Positions 48,987 to 59,904 of a stretch of DNA of 64,000 nt are shown piece after piece (positions within the stretch are counted from its first letter, which is position 1; every line of letters begins with the position of its first letter). The notes under the pieces were generated by a model. The model did no database searches. It saw nothing but the letters and a program-made list of their open reading frames with translations, and had not been told where the DNA came from. Source of the stretch: Chitinophagaceae bacterium. Its GTDB lineage: Bacteria > Bacteroidota > Bacteroidia > Chitinophagales > Chitinophagaceae. The DNA lies in the NCBI GenBank assembly GCA_017856545.1, contig JAFMEV010000002.1:1-64000 (forward strand), written 5' to 3'. A program made the translations under genes and the position numbers.

Positions 48987-51089
48987 ATGAAAAAAGTATT
49001 TTTAGTACTAGGACTTTTGGTGATGTTGGCAGCAAATGCGCAAATGCCAGGAAATAATTTACCAAGATTTATTCGTTGGGTTGACAATGATCAAATTTTA
49101 GTGAGTACTAGATTGAATAAAGAAACTACTCCAAAGGAGTATTTGTATAATACAGTAACCAAACAATATAGTGCTGCTCCAGCTGCTACTTCAACGCCTG
49201 CGGAAAAATCAGTAGTGGTAAAGAATGCCAATATCTTCTTAAAGGAGAATGGTGCAGAGGTTCAGTTAACATTTGATGCAGATGAAGAAAAAAATCCAAC
49301 GCTTTCTCCAGATGGCAACTATGTGGGTTACACAAAGAATAATAATTTATATACCCTTAGTTTAGCTGATAAGAAAGAATATGCGATTACTTCTGAGAAG
49401 ACAAAAGGTATTTTAAATGGTTATGCTAGCTGGGTATATTTTGAAGAGATATTTGGTCGTCCTACACAATACCGTGCTTTCTGGTGGAGTCCGGACAGCA
49501 AGTATATTTCTTTTATGCGCTTTGATGAGCGTGAAGTACCTATGTTCCCAATTTACAATAGTGATGGACAACATGGTTTCATAGAAGAAACAAGATATCC
49601 AAAAGCTGGTGATCCTAATCCAACAGTTAAAATTGGATGGACGAGCCCAACCGGAGGAAACATTACCTGGGCTGATTTTAAAGAGCAAGAAGATCAATAT
49701 TTTGGTTGGCCTATTTGGAATCCCAATAACAATAGTATGTGGATGTCATGGATGGATCGTGGACAAAATAATTTAATGATTTATGAATTAGACATGACTA
49801 CTGGTGCAAAGAAAGAAGTGTATAAAGAATACCAAAAAACATGGATTGATTTAGAAGATAGAGTGAGTGGAAGAATTAATTTCTTGGCAAATAACCAAGG
49901 TTATATTGCTCAATCAGATGCATCTGGTTATAACCATTTGTATTTATACAATATGGATGGTAAATTAATCAATGCCATTACATCTGGAAAGTTTACAGTA
50001 ACAGGAATCAAGCAAATTGATGAAAAAAATAAAACCATTTATTTTACTGCACGTGGTTTAGAGAATACTGCAAGAGTTGATTTGTATGCAGTGTACTTTA
50101 ATGGAACTTCTTTGGCAAGATTAACCACTGGAGACTACAATAATAGTCAGGTATATTTATCGCCAGATACAAAGAAAATAATTACTGTCTATAGTAATGT
50201 GAATACACCTACTACCATGGGAGTAATCCATAGAAAAGATAAAACCAAAACCATTCAAGTTATTGCTACTGCCGTTGATTCTAGCTATAAGGCAGAAAAT
50301 TTTGCAAAAACAGAATTAATTCGCATTAAAAGTGCAGATGGTTTATATGAATTACCAGCTTTAGTTACTTGGCCTAAAAATATGGATCCAACAAAAAAGT
50401 ATCCAATGCTAGTAAGTATCTATGGCGGTCCTAGTGCTGGTACGGTGATGGATAATTGGTCCAATCCTGCTTATAAAGAACCTTTAGCAAAAGAAGGTTT
50501 AATTCAAGTAGCATTTGATCATAGAGCAAGTGGACATTTTGGAAAAGAAGGTGTGAACTATATGTATCGTAATTTAGGTTATTGGGAAATGACAGATTAT
50601 ATGACCATGGCAAAATGGTTTATTGAGAATGGTCATGCAGATCCAAAGAAAATTGCGATCACTGGATTTAGTTATGGTGGATATATGAGTTGCTATGCAT
50701 TGACCTTTGGATCATCTGTATTTACACATGCAATGGCAGGCGGAAGTGTTACTGCATGGGAATTGTATGACTCTCATTATACAGAAAGATTTATGGATAC
50801 GCCTAAAGAAAATCCAGAAGGATACAAGTCTGGATCTGTGATGACCCATATAAAAAACTTTAAAGGAGTATTACAATTAGTACATGGAAGTTCTGATGAC
50901 AATGTACATATGCAAAACTCCATTCAATTATTAAGTGCATTACAAGATAATGGCAAAGAAGTGGAATTCATGTTGTATCCAGGTGGAAGACATGGTTGGG
51001 GTGGTGCAAAAGGAAAACATTTTGCAGATTTAAAAACAAAATTCATTTATACTCATTTATTAGAGAAGCCAGTTCCTGCTGCTAAATAA
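48987..51089 (+). CDS. S9 family prolyl oligopeptidase / dipeptidyl peptidase IV-like
   Basis: DPPIV N-terminal domain, GFSYGGYMS nucleophile motif, catalytic GSSDDNVHMQNS and PGGRHGW. Confidence 0.95.
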   Translation: MKKVFLVLGLLVMLAANAQMPGNNLPRFIRWVDNDQILVSTRLNKETTPKEYLYNTVTKQYSAAPAATSTPAEKSVVVKNANIFLKENGAEVQLTFDADEEKNPTLSPDGNYVGYTKNNNLYTLSLADKKEYAITSEKTKGILNGYASWVYFEEIFGRPTQYRAFWWSPDSKYISFMRFDEREVPMFPIYNSDGQHGFIEETRYPKAGDPNPTVKIGWTSPTGGNITWADFKEQEDQYFGWPIWNPNNNSMWMSWMDRGQNNLMIYELDMTTGAKKEVYKEYQKTWIDLEDRVSGRINFLANNQGYIAQSDASGYNHLYLYNMDGKLINAITSGKFTVTGIKQIDEKNKTIYFTARGLENTARVDLYAVYFNGTSLARLTTGDYNNSQVYLSPDTKKIITVYSNVNTPTTMGVIHRKDKTKTIQVIATAVDSSYKAENFAKTELIRIKSADGLYELPALVTWPKNMDPTKKYPMLVSIYGGPSAGTVMDNWSNPAYKEPLAKEGLIQVAFDHRASGHFGKEGVNYMYRNLGYWEMTDYMTMAKWFIENGHADPKKIAITGFSYGGYMSCYALTFGSSVFTHAMAGGSVTAWELYDSHYTERFMDTPKENPEGYKSGSVMTHIKNFKGVLQLVHGSSDDNVHMQNSIQLLSALQDNGKEVEFMLYPGGRHGWGGAKGKHFADLKTKFIYTHLLEKPVPAAK

Positions 51090-51107
51090 TTGAATTAATC
51101 AACTATT

Positions 51108-52136
51108 ATGTCGAATCCTATTTTAGATGCAGAAAGCCCAAATTTAAATCCTCAGGATAGAGAATTTGAAAATAGTATTCGCCCTACTGCAATTGATGCA
51201 TTTTCGGGTCAACCTCAGTTAATTGAAAATATTAGCATCTTTATTAAAGCGGCTAAAATGAGAGGGGAGCCCTTGGATCATATTTTATTTCATGGCCCTC
51301 CAGGTTTGGGTAAGACAACACTGAGTCGGATTGTCGCCAATGAAATGGGTGTGCAAATCAAAGAAACTTCTGGCCCTGTAATTGATAAACCAAGTGATTT
51401 GGCTGGTTTATTGACTAGTTTGGAACCCAATGATGTATTGTTTATTGATGAGATACATCGCTTGAGTACGGTAGTAGAAGAATATTTATATGCTGCTATG
51501 GAAGACTTCAAGATCGATATCATGATTGATAGTGGTCCCAATGCAAGAAGTATTCAAATCAATTTAAATCCATTCACTTTGGTGGGAGCTACTACTAGAA
51601 GTGGATTACTAACCGCTCCATTATTGTCAAGATTTGGTATCAAATCAAGATTGGAATATTATCCTGCAACTGTTTTACAAAAGATCATCGAGCGAAGCGC
51701 TCAGATATTAACGGTAAATATTGATAGCCACGCGGCTGGTGAAATTGCAAGAAGAAGTAGAGGAACACCAAGGATTGCCAATGGTTTATTAAGAAGAGTA
51801 AGAGATTTTGCACAAGTTTTGAATGATGGGCAAGTAGATTTAGGCATTACCCAGCATGCATTAAAAGCTTTGAATGTGGATGAACATGGTTTAGACGAAA
51901 TGGATAATAGAATTTTACTTGCCATTATAGAAAAATTCAAGGGAGGGCCAGTAGGCATTTCCACTATTGCGACTGCTGTAGGTGAAGAGTCTGGCACGAT
52001 CGAAGAAGTGTATGAGCCATTCTTGATTCAAGAAGGCTTTTTACAAAGAACGCCTCGTGGACGTGAAGTCACCCACAAGGCGTATGAACATTTAGGAAAA
52101 ATAAATATTAAGGGAAATACGCAGGAATTATTTTAG
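51108..52136 (+). CDS. ruvB: Holliday junction helicase RuvB
   Basis: [61 protein letters not shown]. Confidence 0.98.
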   Translation: MSNPILDAESPNLNPQDREFENSIRPTAIDAFSGQPQLIENISIFIKAAKMRGEPLDHILFHGPPGLGKTTLSRIVANEMGVQIKETSGPVIDKPSDLAGLLTSLEPNDVLFIDEIHRLSTVVEEYLYAAMEDFKIDIMIDSGPNARSIQINLNPFTLVGATTRSGLLTAPLLSRFGIKSRLEYYPATVLQKIIERSAQILTVNIDSHAAGEIARRSRGTPRIANGLLRRVRDFAQVLNDGQVDLGITQHALKALNVDEHGLDEMDNRILLAIIEKFKGGPVGISTIATAVGEESGTIEEVYEPFLIQEGFLQRTPRGREVTHKAYEHLGKINIKGNTQELF

Positions 52137-52831
52137 TTCACCACTAATCTAAAACCGTTTCCGTGAATATTAACGATTTCAATTTTTTCGTCTTCTTTTA
52201 AGTATTTTCTCAATTTTGCAATATATACATCCATACTTCTACCATTGAAGTAGGTATCGCTACCCCAGATTTTCTTCAATGCTTTTTCTCTGGTTAATAA
52301 ATCATTTTTATGCTCAGCAAGCATTTTCAATAATTCATTTTCTTTTGGAGATAAAACTTGCACTTGTCCGTTGAATACCAATTCTCTTAATTTAGGATTG
52401 AAATGATATTTACCTAATTCAAATTCTTGGTTGTCTACTACTTTATTATCTTCTTCGTTTCTTTTAATAATGGCTTTGATCTTCATTAAAAGAACTTCAC
52501 TATCAAAAGGCTTGGTGATATAATCGTCTGCACCCAATTTATATCCAGTGATAATATCTTCTTTTAATGTTTTAGCACTTAAAAAGAATAATGGAATATC
52601 TGGATCTGAGTTTCTGATTTCTTCTGCTAATGTAAAGCCATCCATATTGGGCATCATTACATCTAATAAGCAAAGGTCAAATTTCTCTCTTTGAAAAGCT
52701 GCTAAACCTAATCGACCATCTCTTTCTAAAGTAACTTCGTATTCGTCTAATTCTAGGTAATTTTTTAATACTAAGCCTAGATTGCTGTCATCTTCACAAA
52801 GAAGAATTTTATATTTTTTCTTGTCTTCCAT
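52133..52831 (-). CDS. OmpR-family DNA-binding response regulator
   Basis: Receiver LCEDDSNLG...[11 protein letters not shown]...KPFD; winged-helix C-terminus. Confidence 0.95.
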   Translation of the reverse strand: MEDKKKYKILLCEDDSNLGLVLKNYLELDEYEVTLERDGRLGLAAFQREKFDLCLLDVMMPNMDGFTLAEEIRNSDPDIPLFFLSAKTLKEDIITGYKLGADDYITKPFDSEVLLMKIKAIIKRNEEDNKVVDNQEFELGKYHFNPKLRELVFNGQVQVLSPKENELLKMLAEHKNDLLTREKALKKIWGSDTYFNGRSMDVYIAKLRKYLKEDEKIEIVNIHGNGFRLVVN

Positions 52832-52909
52832 ATTGATTGCTTTATGTAAAGAAACAATTTTTTACAATGCCTCTAAAATTAGGGATTCCAATCTTTTGTT
52901 AAAATATAC

Positions 52910-54640
52910 CTAATCCTTCGTACTTGTACAAATATCACAAATATTACATGAAATAGGGGATTTTTCTCCAAAATAACGTGCTAAATACTGACTTCTGCAG
53001 TCCAAATGTGCATCTTGAATATATTGGGTAAATGCCTTGATTCTTTCTAAAAATGCTTTTTTTCTGGCGGTATATTGGTCCAAATCCAATTTCATAAATT
53101 CGGCAGAAGTTCTATTCCAATTAAATTGAACAATGGGTTGGTTTTCTTTTTGATGATAATGAATCAATCCAAGTTCTGCTAAATAAATTAATTGCTTTTG
53201 AATAAAATAAATATCTCTTTGAACTAATTCTGCCAATAGTTGCTCTTGGATCATTTGAGGACTATCTAGAATGCCTCCATAGGTTCTTAATAATGTTTGT
53301 AAAACAGTTCCGGGAATCACATTATTTTTTTCAAATTGTTCAAGCGAATGCCTGTCTCCTAATACCTGCACCATGGAGGGTTTAAATGAAGCTTCAGAAA
53401 ATTTAACATGACCTTCTTGCGCAATCCATTGCAAAGCATTTCTTGCAATCGTCTTGTCTAGATCAAATACCAGGCAAAATTGTTCAAAGTCAAAAGGAAA
53501 TTGGTCTTGTTCGCCCATGCCAATAGGTAATTGAACAAAGTCTGCTAAATGTTGGTATATTTTTTTAATTACTTCAATAGGAGGGAATTTTTTATTTTGT
53601 AATGCTTCCCAGTATTCCCAATCAGATGGTTGATACATCAAAATTGCTTCAGCAGCTTTACCATCTCTACCGGCTCTTCCTGCTTCTTGATAATATTGTT
53701 CAATACTTCCAGGGATATCATAATGAATCACTGTTCTAACATCTGGCTTATTGATGCCCATGCCAAATGCACTGGTACAAACCACAATTTGAATTTGATT
53801 GTTCATCCAAGATTCTTGCACTGTTTTTCTAAGTGCAATGGGTAATCCTGCATGATATTCTTCCACACTAAATTTATATGCTTTTAAAAGCTGCGTAAGT
53901 TGTGAGACATTATTTCTAGTACCACAGTAAATTATGGTAGATCCTTTTGTTTGACTTAATATACTTCTAACACTATGAAGTTTAACAGCTACTTTTTTAA
54001 CTGCGTAACTTAGATTAGGTCTTAAAAAACTACTGGTGATGACTGTAGGATTTTTTAATTGAAGTTGTTTAATCATGTCTTCTTGTACCATGGGGATGGC
54101 TGAGGCAGTCATGGCCAGTACTGGGATAGAAGGGAATAATTTTTTAATAATATCCAATTTTCTATAAGAAGGTCTAAAGTCATATCCCCATTGAGAAATA
54201 CAATGTGCTTCATCAATGGCAATAAGCTGAATAGGGATAGTCTGTAAAAAATCTTGAAAGTTTTTTTGAGCCAATTTTTCAGGGGAGCAGTAAATAAATG
54301 AATACATACCTGCTTGAATATCTTTATATATTCTTTGCTGGGTATAAAAATCTATTTCCCCTCCCAAATTAATTGCATTGATATTTTTTGCTTTTAAATC
54401 TTTTACTTGATCTTGCATTAATGCAATCAAAGGGCTAATAACTATACCTATTCCTTTTTTACATAGCACGGGTATTTGATAGCAAATTGATTTTCCTGCA
54501 CCTGTTGGCAATAAGGTGAGTACATCTCTACCAGCTAAAACAGCTTCAATCACTTCTAGCTGTTGAGGTCTAAATTGATCATACCCCCAATAAGTTTTTA
54601 GTATTTCTTGAGGACTACTATATGTACCAGTTGCTTGCAA
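52910..54640 (-). CDS. recQ: RecQ family ATP-dependent DNA helicase
   Basis: FRPQQLEVIEAVLAGRDVLTLLPTGAGKSICYQIP, DEAHCISQWGYDFRPSYRKL, QEAGRAGRDGKAA, Zn-binding Cys cluster. Confidence 0.95.
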   Translation of the reverse strand: MQATGTYSSPQEILKTYWGYDQFRPQQLEVIEAVLAGRDVLTLLPTGAGKSICYQIPVLCKKGIGIVISPLIALMQDQVKDLKAKNINAINLGGEIDFYTQQRIYKDIQAGMYSFIYCSPEKLAQKNFQDFLQTIPIQLIAIDEAHCISQWGYDFRPSYRKLDIIKKLFPSIPVLAMTASAIPMVQEDMIKQLQLKNPTVITSSFLRPNLSYAVKKVAVKLHSVRSILSQTKGSTIIYCGTRNNVSQLTQLLKAYKFSVEEYHAGLPIALRKTVQESWMNNQIQIVVCTSAFGMGINKPDVRTVIHYDIPGSIEQYYQEAGRAGRDGKAAEAILMYQPSDWEYWEALQNKKFPPIEVIKKIYQHLADFVQLPIGMGEQDQFPFDFEQFCLVFDLDKTIARNALQWIAQEGHVKFSEASFKPSMVQVLGDRHSLEQFEKNNVIPGTVLQTLLRTYGGILDSPQMIQEQLLAELVQRDIYFIQKQLIYLAELGLIHYHQKENQPIVQFNWNRTSAEFMKLDLDQYTARKKAFLERIKAFTQYIQDAHLDCRSQYLARYFGEKSPISCNICDICTSTKD

Positions 54641-54643
54641 TCT

Positions 54644-56764
54644 TTACACTAATTTTTTCTTAAATAATCTCAAAGAGTTTAAAGCCAAGACCACGTCGCT
54701 TAAACCCATGATCAATGCACCATAAGTTGGCCCCCATGTTCCTAATAAACCAATCGCTGCAATAGGGATGGCAACAATATTATAAGAAAATGCCCAAGTA
54801 AGATTTTCTTTAATGGTTTCATAAGTTCTTCTCCCTAATCCTAAAGACATGGGTAGGTTTTTTAAACCCTGATTCATTAAAATAACCTGCGCACTTTGAA
54901 TAGCAATATGCGAAGCATTGCTTAATGAAATGCCAATTGTTGCTTTGGCTAAGGCTGGTGCATCGTTAATACCATCACCTACCATGGCAGTAGGGCATGC
55001 TTTAGTCAATGCTTCTAATTTATTTAATTTATCTGCAGGGCTTTGTTCACTAATAATTTCTTGTATGCCCAATGCCTTACCCACTAATTCGCATTTAGAT
55101 TTTCTATCACCACTCAACAAAATAGTATGAATACCTTGTTTATGCAAGGTTTCTATAACTTCTTTGGCCTCTGGTCTTATTTCATCTGTCACATCTATCC
55201 AGCCAATGAATTGATTATTTTTTTGAATATAAATATTGTGACCATCTTCAATAGTTTGATCTACCAATGTTTTAAATGAACCAGCCCAATATGTATTTCC
55301 TTCTTTATCAGTGGCTTTAATCCCCAATCCTTTTACTTCTTCAATAGCACTCCATTTTATTTCTGTTTTGGATTTCCATTCGGTGCTAATACATTTTGCA
55401 ATAGGGTGGTTGGAATATTTTTCTAAAGAGTAAGCTAATTCTTTAAAATTGCTTTCCTCGATAGCGTTGGTGAAATGAATTTTGTCAACCACAAAATGTC
55501 CAGTTGTTAAGGTGCCTGTTTTATCAAAAACAACCTGTTTGATATCTTTAAATGTTTCTAAGCTTTTTGCATTTTTAAAAATCACTCCATTGCGTGCACC
55601 TCTTCCTAATCCCACAGCAATCGCTGCGGGGGTTGCTAAGCCCATGGCGCAAGGGCAAGAAATCACTAGTACAGCAATGGCTCTTAACATACTCTCGCCA
55701 AATCCGATATTGGTAAAGAAGAAGTTGCCCAATAAAGTAATCAGTGCAATACCTAATACCAGTGGTACAAAGATGGCACTAATTTTATCTGCTAAAATTT
55801 GCACAGGTGGTTTTTCTCCCTGTGCGTTTTTTACCATTTTTAAAATATTAGCAAGCACTGTATCATCTCCAACAGCAGTTACATATGCTTTGATGGTTCC
55901 ATTTTCTATGGTACTCCCTCCTAATAAAATTTCACCAATTTTTCTGTGAATAGGTACACTCTCACCTGTTACGATAGCTTCGTTTACACTAGCTTCTCCC
56001 CACAAAATTTTACTATCCATGGGTACGGTTTCTCCAGCATTGATTAAAATAATATCTCCCACTTTTAGGGTCTTACTTTCCACATTGAAAATAACTTCCT
56101 TATGATGTTCATCAAATACAATCATATTGGCCATTACTTTCTGGGCTTTCACTAAATCCTTCAAAGCTCTTTGTGTAGATTCGATAGAAGCATCTTCCAA
56201 ATAGTTTCCAAAAAATACCAAGGTTAAAATAGTAGCTGCTGTTTCATAATAAGCAAATGCTGCACCCTGTCCAATTAAAGTACCGTACAAACTATAACCA
56301 AAAGCAGCAGTAGCACCAATAGCTACAAGCACATTCATATTGGGAATACCTTTGAAAACACTATTCCATGCACTTTTTCCAAAATAACTCATCCCAACAA
56401 TATACACTGGAAGGGTAATTCCTAATTGCACATAGGGATTCATTAAAAAATGAATATGCACACCAGGTATCATATGAATCATCAAAGGCAAGGTAAAAAC
56501 CAAACAGAAAATTGCGCGCTCTTTATTATTGTCTAAAAATCTTTTGGTGATTTTTTCCTCAGACCCTCTCACTTGAAATCCTAAACTATTAATGCCTTTA
56601 ATTAATTTTTCTTTGCTGGCCTCAAAGGGAAGTTCAAATTGCACTTCTCCTTCCATGAAATTTACTTTTGGCTCAACTACTCCTTCTGCTTCTAAATATT
56701 TATGGATAGATAAAGCACAATTCGTACAGCTCATTCCATCCACTTTCAATTGTACATTTTCCAT
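54644..56764 (-). CDS. copA: Copper-translocating P1B-type ATPase
   Basis: HMA GMSCTNCALSI, SCPCAMGLATPAA, VFDKTGTLTTG, MVGDGINDAPALA. Confidence 0.96.
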   Translation of the reverse strand: MENVQLKVDGMSCTNCALSIHKYLEAEGVVEPKVNFMEGEVQFELPFEASKEKLIKGINSLGFQVRGSEEKITKRFLDNNKERAIFCLVFTLPLMIHMIPGVHIHFLMNPYVQLGITLPVYIVGMSYFGKSAWNSVFKGIPNMNVLVAIGATAAFGYSLYGTLIGQGAAFAYYETAATILTLVFFGNYLEDASIESTQRALKDLVKAQKVMANMIVFDEHHKEVIFNVESKTLKVGDIILINAGETVPMDSKILWGEASVNEAIVTGESVPIHRKIGEILLGGSTIENGTIKAYVTAVGDDTVLANILKMVKNAQGEKPPVQILADKISAIFVPLVLGIALITLLGNFFFTNIGFGESMLRAIAVLVISCPCAMGLATPAAIAVGLGRGARNGVIFKNAKSLETFKDIKQVVFDKTGTLTTGHFVVDKIHFTNAIEESNFKELAYSLEKYSNHPIAKCISTEWKSKTEIKWSAIEEVKGLGIKATDKEGNTYWAGSFKTLVDQTIEDGHNIYIQKNNQFIGWIDVTDEIRPEAKEVIETLHKQGIHTILLSGDRKSKCELVGKALGIQEIISEQSPADKLNKLEALTKACPTAMVGDGINDAPALAKATIGISLSNASHIAIQSAQVILMNQGLKNLPMSLGLGRRTYETIKENLTWAFSYNIVAIPIAAIGLLGTWGPTYGALIMGLSDVVLALNSLRLFKKKLV

Positions 56765-56782
56765 AAGAATTCATTTATACTA

Positions 56783-56790
56783 CAAAGGTA
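56783..56790 (-). promoter_or_regulatory. Candidate -7 element TACCTTTG for copA
   Basis: Minus-strand TACCTTTG, 18 nt before the copA ATG. Confidence 0.5.
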
Positions 56791-56804
56791 CAACTCCTAT
56801 ATTG

Positions 56805-56812
56805 TATCTTTG
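56805..56812 (+). promoter_or_regulatory. Candidate -7 element TATCTTTG for tsaE
   Basis: TATCTTTG-cttt-ATG(56817). Confidence 0.5.
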
Positions 56813-56816
56813 CTTT

Positions 56817-57224
56817 ATGGAAAAAATGTATCGTATTGAGCAAATTCCATCCATCGCCAAAGAGCTGGTGGAACAATATGGAAGCCATCCCGTTTGGGTA
56901 TTTCATGCACCCATGGGTGCTGGTAAAACCACGTTGATTTCGACTATTTGCAAGGTGATGGGTGTTGAGGATACGGTATCTAGTCCTACTTTCTCTCTAA
57001 TGAATGAGTATATGGCAGGCAATAAGCTGATTGTACATATGGATTGGTATAGAATTGAAGGTGAAGAGGAAGCTGCAAGAGCTGGGTTAGCTGCAGCAAT
57101 GGATGAAGCAGATCATTGTTTTATTGAGTGGCCAGAAAAAGCCCCCCTGATTGTTCCAGAAGATGCCTTGCATCTAACTATAGAAATAGTAGACCCTATC
57201 ACTAGAAAGATAATAGTTCAATAA
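56817..57224 (+). CDS. tsaE: tRNA threonylcarbamoyladenosine biosynthesis ATPase TsaE (start trimmed)
   Basis: HAPMGAGKTTLISTICKVMGVEDTVSSPTFSLMNEY, HMDWYRI, FIEWPEK. Confidence 0.94.
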   Translation: MEKMYRIEQIPSIAKELVEQYGSHPVWVFHAPMGAGKTTLISTICKVMGVEDTVSSPTFSLMNEYMAGNKLIVHMDWYRIEGEEEAARAGLAAAMDEADHCFIEWPEKAPLIVPEDALHLTIEIVDPITRKIIVQ

Positions 57225-57262
57225 GCTCTTGCTTTTTTGTAACTTAGATAAAAATTGCTACC

Positions 57263-58480
57263 ATGAGTGCTATTAAGCCACAAATCCTCAGCTCATTTTC
57301 TTATGAAACACAGGAAGAAGTCTTGGATATTCCCTTTAAATCCAAGCCGCTCTTAATTGGCATACCTAAAGAGCGTGCTTTTCAAGAAAATAGAATTGCA
57401 TTAATTCCAGAAGCAGTGAGTGTATTGGTAGCCAATGGACATGAAGTAGTATTAGAAGCTGGTGCAGGAGCTGGAAGCCGTTATTCAGATAAGGATTATG
57501 CTGATGCAGGTGCCAAAGTAGTTGCTGATAAAACAGAAGTATATCAATGCCCTATATTGGTCAAAACAGCCCCACCTGTTGAAGCGGATCTTCCTTTTTT
57601 ACAAATGAATCAAACCATTATTTCTCCTGTACATTTATCGGCTTTGAAGAAAGAGTTGATGGAGCAATTGATGGCAAAAAAAATTACCGCTTTAGCTTTT
57701 GAAAATATTAAAGACGAAAACAATAATTATCCTATTCTAAGAAGTATGGGAGAGATTGCGGGTAGCGCGGTGATGTTAATAGCAGGTCAGTACTTAAGTA
57801 ATTTCAATCAAGGCAAAGGAGTTTTATTAGGAGGAATAAGTGGCGTACCACCTACTAAAGTGGTGATTATTGGAGCTGATATTGTTGGTGAGTTTGCAAC
57901 AAGAAATGCTTTGGCATTAGGAGCTAGTGTGAAAGTGTTTGATAACGATGTTTCAAGATTACAGAGACTACAAAATAATTTAGGACAAAGAGTTTGGACC
58001 AGTGTTTTGGAGCCAAGAATTTTAGCCAAGCAAATTAAAACCTGTGAAGTGGCAGTGGGCGCACTAAGAAGTGGTTTTGGAAGAGCGCCTATTGTGGTGA
58101 CAGAGGAAATGGTAGCATCTATGAGACCAGGAAGTATCATCATTGATGTGGCGATAGATAGGGGAGGTTGTTTTGAAACTTCAGAATTAACCAATCACGA
58201 GAATCCTATTGTGATCAAGCATGATGTAATACATTATGGTGTTCCTAATATTCCTAGTGGATTTGCTCGAACAGCTAGTCAGGCAATTAGCAATGTATTG
58301 ATGCCTTTATTGATTCAAATTGGCGATGTAGGCGGATTGGAAGAAATTATTTGGCAACATGTTCATTTAAGAGAAGGGATTTATTTATACAAAGGAGCTT
58401 TAACGGATTCTTATATCAGTCATAAATTTGACTTAAAGTATACCGATTTAAATTTATTGATTGCAAGTAGTAAGAGTTAA
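57263..58480 (+). CDS. ald: Alanine dehydrogenase
   Basis: IGIPKERAFQENRIALIPEAV, VVIIGADIVGEFATRNALALGASVKVFD, VDVAIDRGGCFETS. Confidence 0.92.
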   Translation: MSAIKPQILSSFSYETQEEVLDIPFKSKPLLIGIPKERAFQENRIALIPEAVSVLVANGHEVVLEAGAGAGSRYSDKDYADAGAKVVADKTEVYQCPILVKTAPPVEADLPFLQMNQTIISPVHLSALKKELMEQLMAKKITALAFENIKDENNNYPILRSMGEIAGSAVMLIAGQYLSNFNQGKGVLLGGISGVPPTKVVIIGADIVGEFATRNALALGASVKVFDNDVSRLQRLQNNLGQRVWTSVLEPRILAKQIKTCEVAVGALRSGFGRAPIVVTEEMVASMRPGSIIIDVAIDRGGCFETSELTNHENPIVIKHDVIHYGVPNIPSGFARTASQAISNVLMPLLIQIGDVGGLEEIIWQHVHLREGIYLYKGALTDSYISHKFDLKYTDLNLLIASSKS

Positions 58481-58482
58481 GC

Positions 58483-59091
58483 TTACTTGTAATCCATCAA
58501 GTTAATTTGCTGAGTACAAAATGCGTATTCTTCTGGATCGTTACTTCCTACAATGATTAACTTATGCATGGCATATTGCTGAATCAATTGTTTATATAAT
58601 GCATATCCTTCTTTGTCTAAATTACTGCAAGGCTCATCTAGCAATAATATCGGTGAGGTAGAAAAAATAGCCAATGCTAGTTTTAATCTTTGTTTCATAC
58701 CACTACTGAAATATCGAATTTGTTTATGCGTGGCATTTTCTAATCCTATCAATTGAATCATTTCTTGAATAGATAGGGTATCTACCAAAGATTTGAATGT
58801 GGCATGAAATTTAAAATGTTCAATAGTGGTCAATTCTTCTACCAATTCTAAATAAGGCGCTGCAATACTTATTTGATCATATGCAGTTTGACTATCTGCA
58901 TTATTCCATTCAATGGTTCCTTTGCTTAGGGTAGTATATCCTGATAAAATTTGTAAGAGGGTACTTTTACCTGATCCATTATTGCCAATGAGTGCATAGT
59001 GCTGTCCTTGCTCAAATGCAACATTCAGAGATTGAAAAATCCAATCCTTATTGAATCTTTTACCTGCATCTATGAGGCTGATTTGTTTCAT
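58483..59091 (-). CDS. ABC transporter ATP-binding protein
   Basis: GNNGSGKSTLLQILSG, FSSGMKQRLKLALAIFSTSPILLLDEPCSNLD. Confidence 0.92.
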   Translation of the reverse strand: MKQISLIDAGKRFNKDWIFQSLNVAFEQGQHYALIGNNGSGKSTLLQILSGYTTLSKGTIEWNNADSQTAYDQISIAAPYLELVEELTTIEHFKFHATFKSLVDTLSIQEMIQLIGLENATHKQIRYFSSGMKQRLKLALAIFSTSPILLLDEPCSNLDKEGYALYKQLIQQYAMHKLIIVGSNDPEEYAFCTQQINLMDYK

Positions 59092-59094
59092 GTA

Positions 59095-59892
59095 TTAATC
59101 TTCAACTACTTCACCCTTACCAAAACGCTTGATGATTCCTCTGCCACTCTCTCTAATGAAAGTAACAATTTCATCTCTTTCGTCGGTTGCTGGTAATTCC
59201 TCTTCAATAAATTCCAATGCCTGCGTAGTGTTCATTCCTTTATTGAAAATGTATCTGTAGATATCTAAAATATGATTGATTTTTTCTAAATCAAAACCTC
59301 TTCTTTTTAAACCCACACTATTGACACCACCATAGCTCAAAGGATTTCTAACTGCTTTAATATATGGAGGAACATCTTTGCTTACCAAGCTACCTCCAGC
59401 GATATAAGAGTGTTGTCCTATGTTTACAAATTGATGTACCGCACTCACACCTGCAATCCATGCATAGTCTCCTAAAGTTACATGTCCTGCCACTTGAACA
59501 CTATTGCTTAAAATACAATTATTGCCAATAATACAATCATGTGCAATATGACTATAAGCCATGATCAAACAGTTGTCACCCACTTTGGTAGTCCATCTAT
59601 CTGAAGTACCACGGTTGATGGTTACAAATTCTCTGATGGTCGTATTGTTGCCAATTTCTACGGTAGTTTTTTCACCATTAAATTTTAAATCTTGTGGATC
59701 TGCACCCAATACTGCTCCAGGAAATATTCTACAACCCTTCCCAATCTTTGTGCCTTTCATGATCGTCACATTCGATCCCACCCAAGTGCCTTCCCCAATT
59801 TCTACATCACCATGTATGACAGTGAATGGGTCAATTTTTACATTGTCTGCAATCTTTGCATTAGGATCTATGTATGTATAAGGATGTGTCAT
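59095..59892 (-). CDS. lpxA: UDP-N-acetylglucosamine acyltransferase
   Basis: Left-handed beta-helix hexapeptides, HIAHDCIIGNNCILSNSVQVAGHVTLGD. Confidence 0.96.
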   Translation of the reverse strand: MTHPYTYIDPNAKIADNVKIDPFTVIHGDVEIGEGTWVGSNVTIMKGTKIGKGCRIFPGAVLGADPQDLKFNGEKTTVEIGNNTTIREFVTINRGTSDRWTTKVGDNCLIMAYSHIAHDCIIGNNCILSNSVQVAGHVTLGDYAWIAGVSAVHQFVNIGQHSYIAGGSLVSKDVPPYIKAVRNPLSYGGVNSVGLKRRGFDLEKINHILDIYRYIFNKGMNTTQALEFIEEELPATDERDEIVTFIRESGRGIIKRFGKGEVVED

Positions 59893-59904
59893 TGTCTTTT
59901 AATT

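Noticed and set aside
55482-55949. 155-aa plus-strand ORF inside copA
   Set aside because: Antisense to conserved P-type ATPase motifs; codon-mirror artefact.
57221-57241. AAGC-TCTT-GCTTTTTT after tsaE as a terminator
   Set aside because: Only a 4-bp stem; too weak to call.
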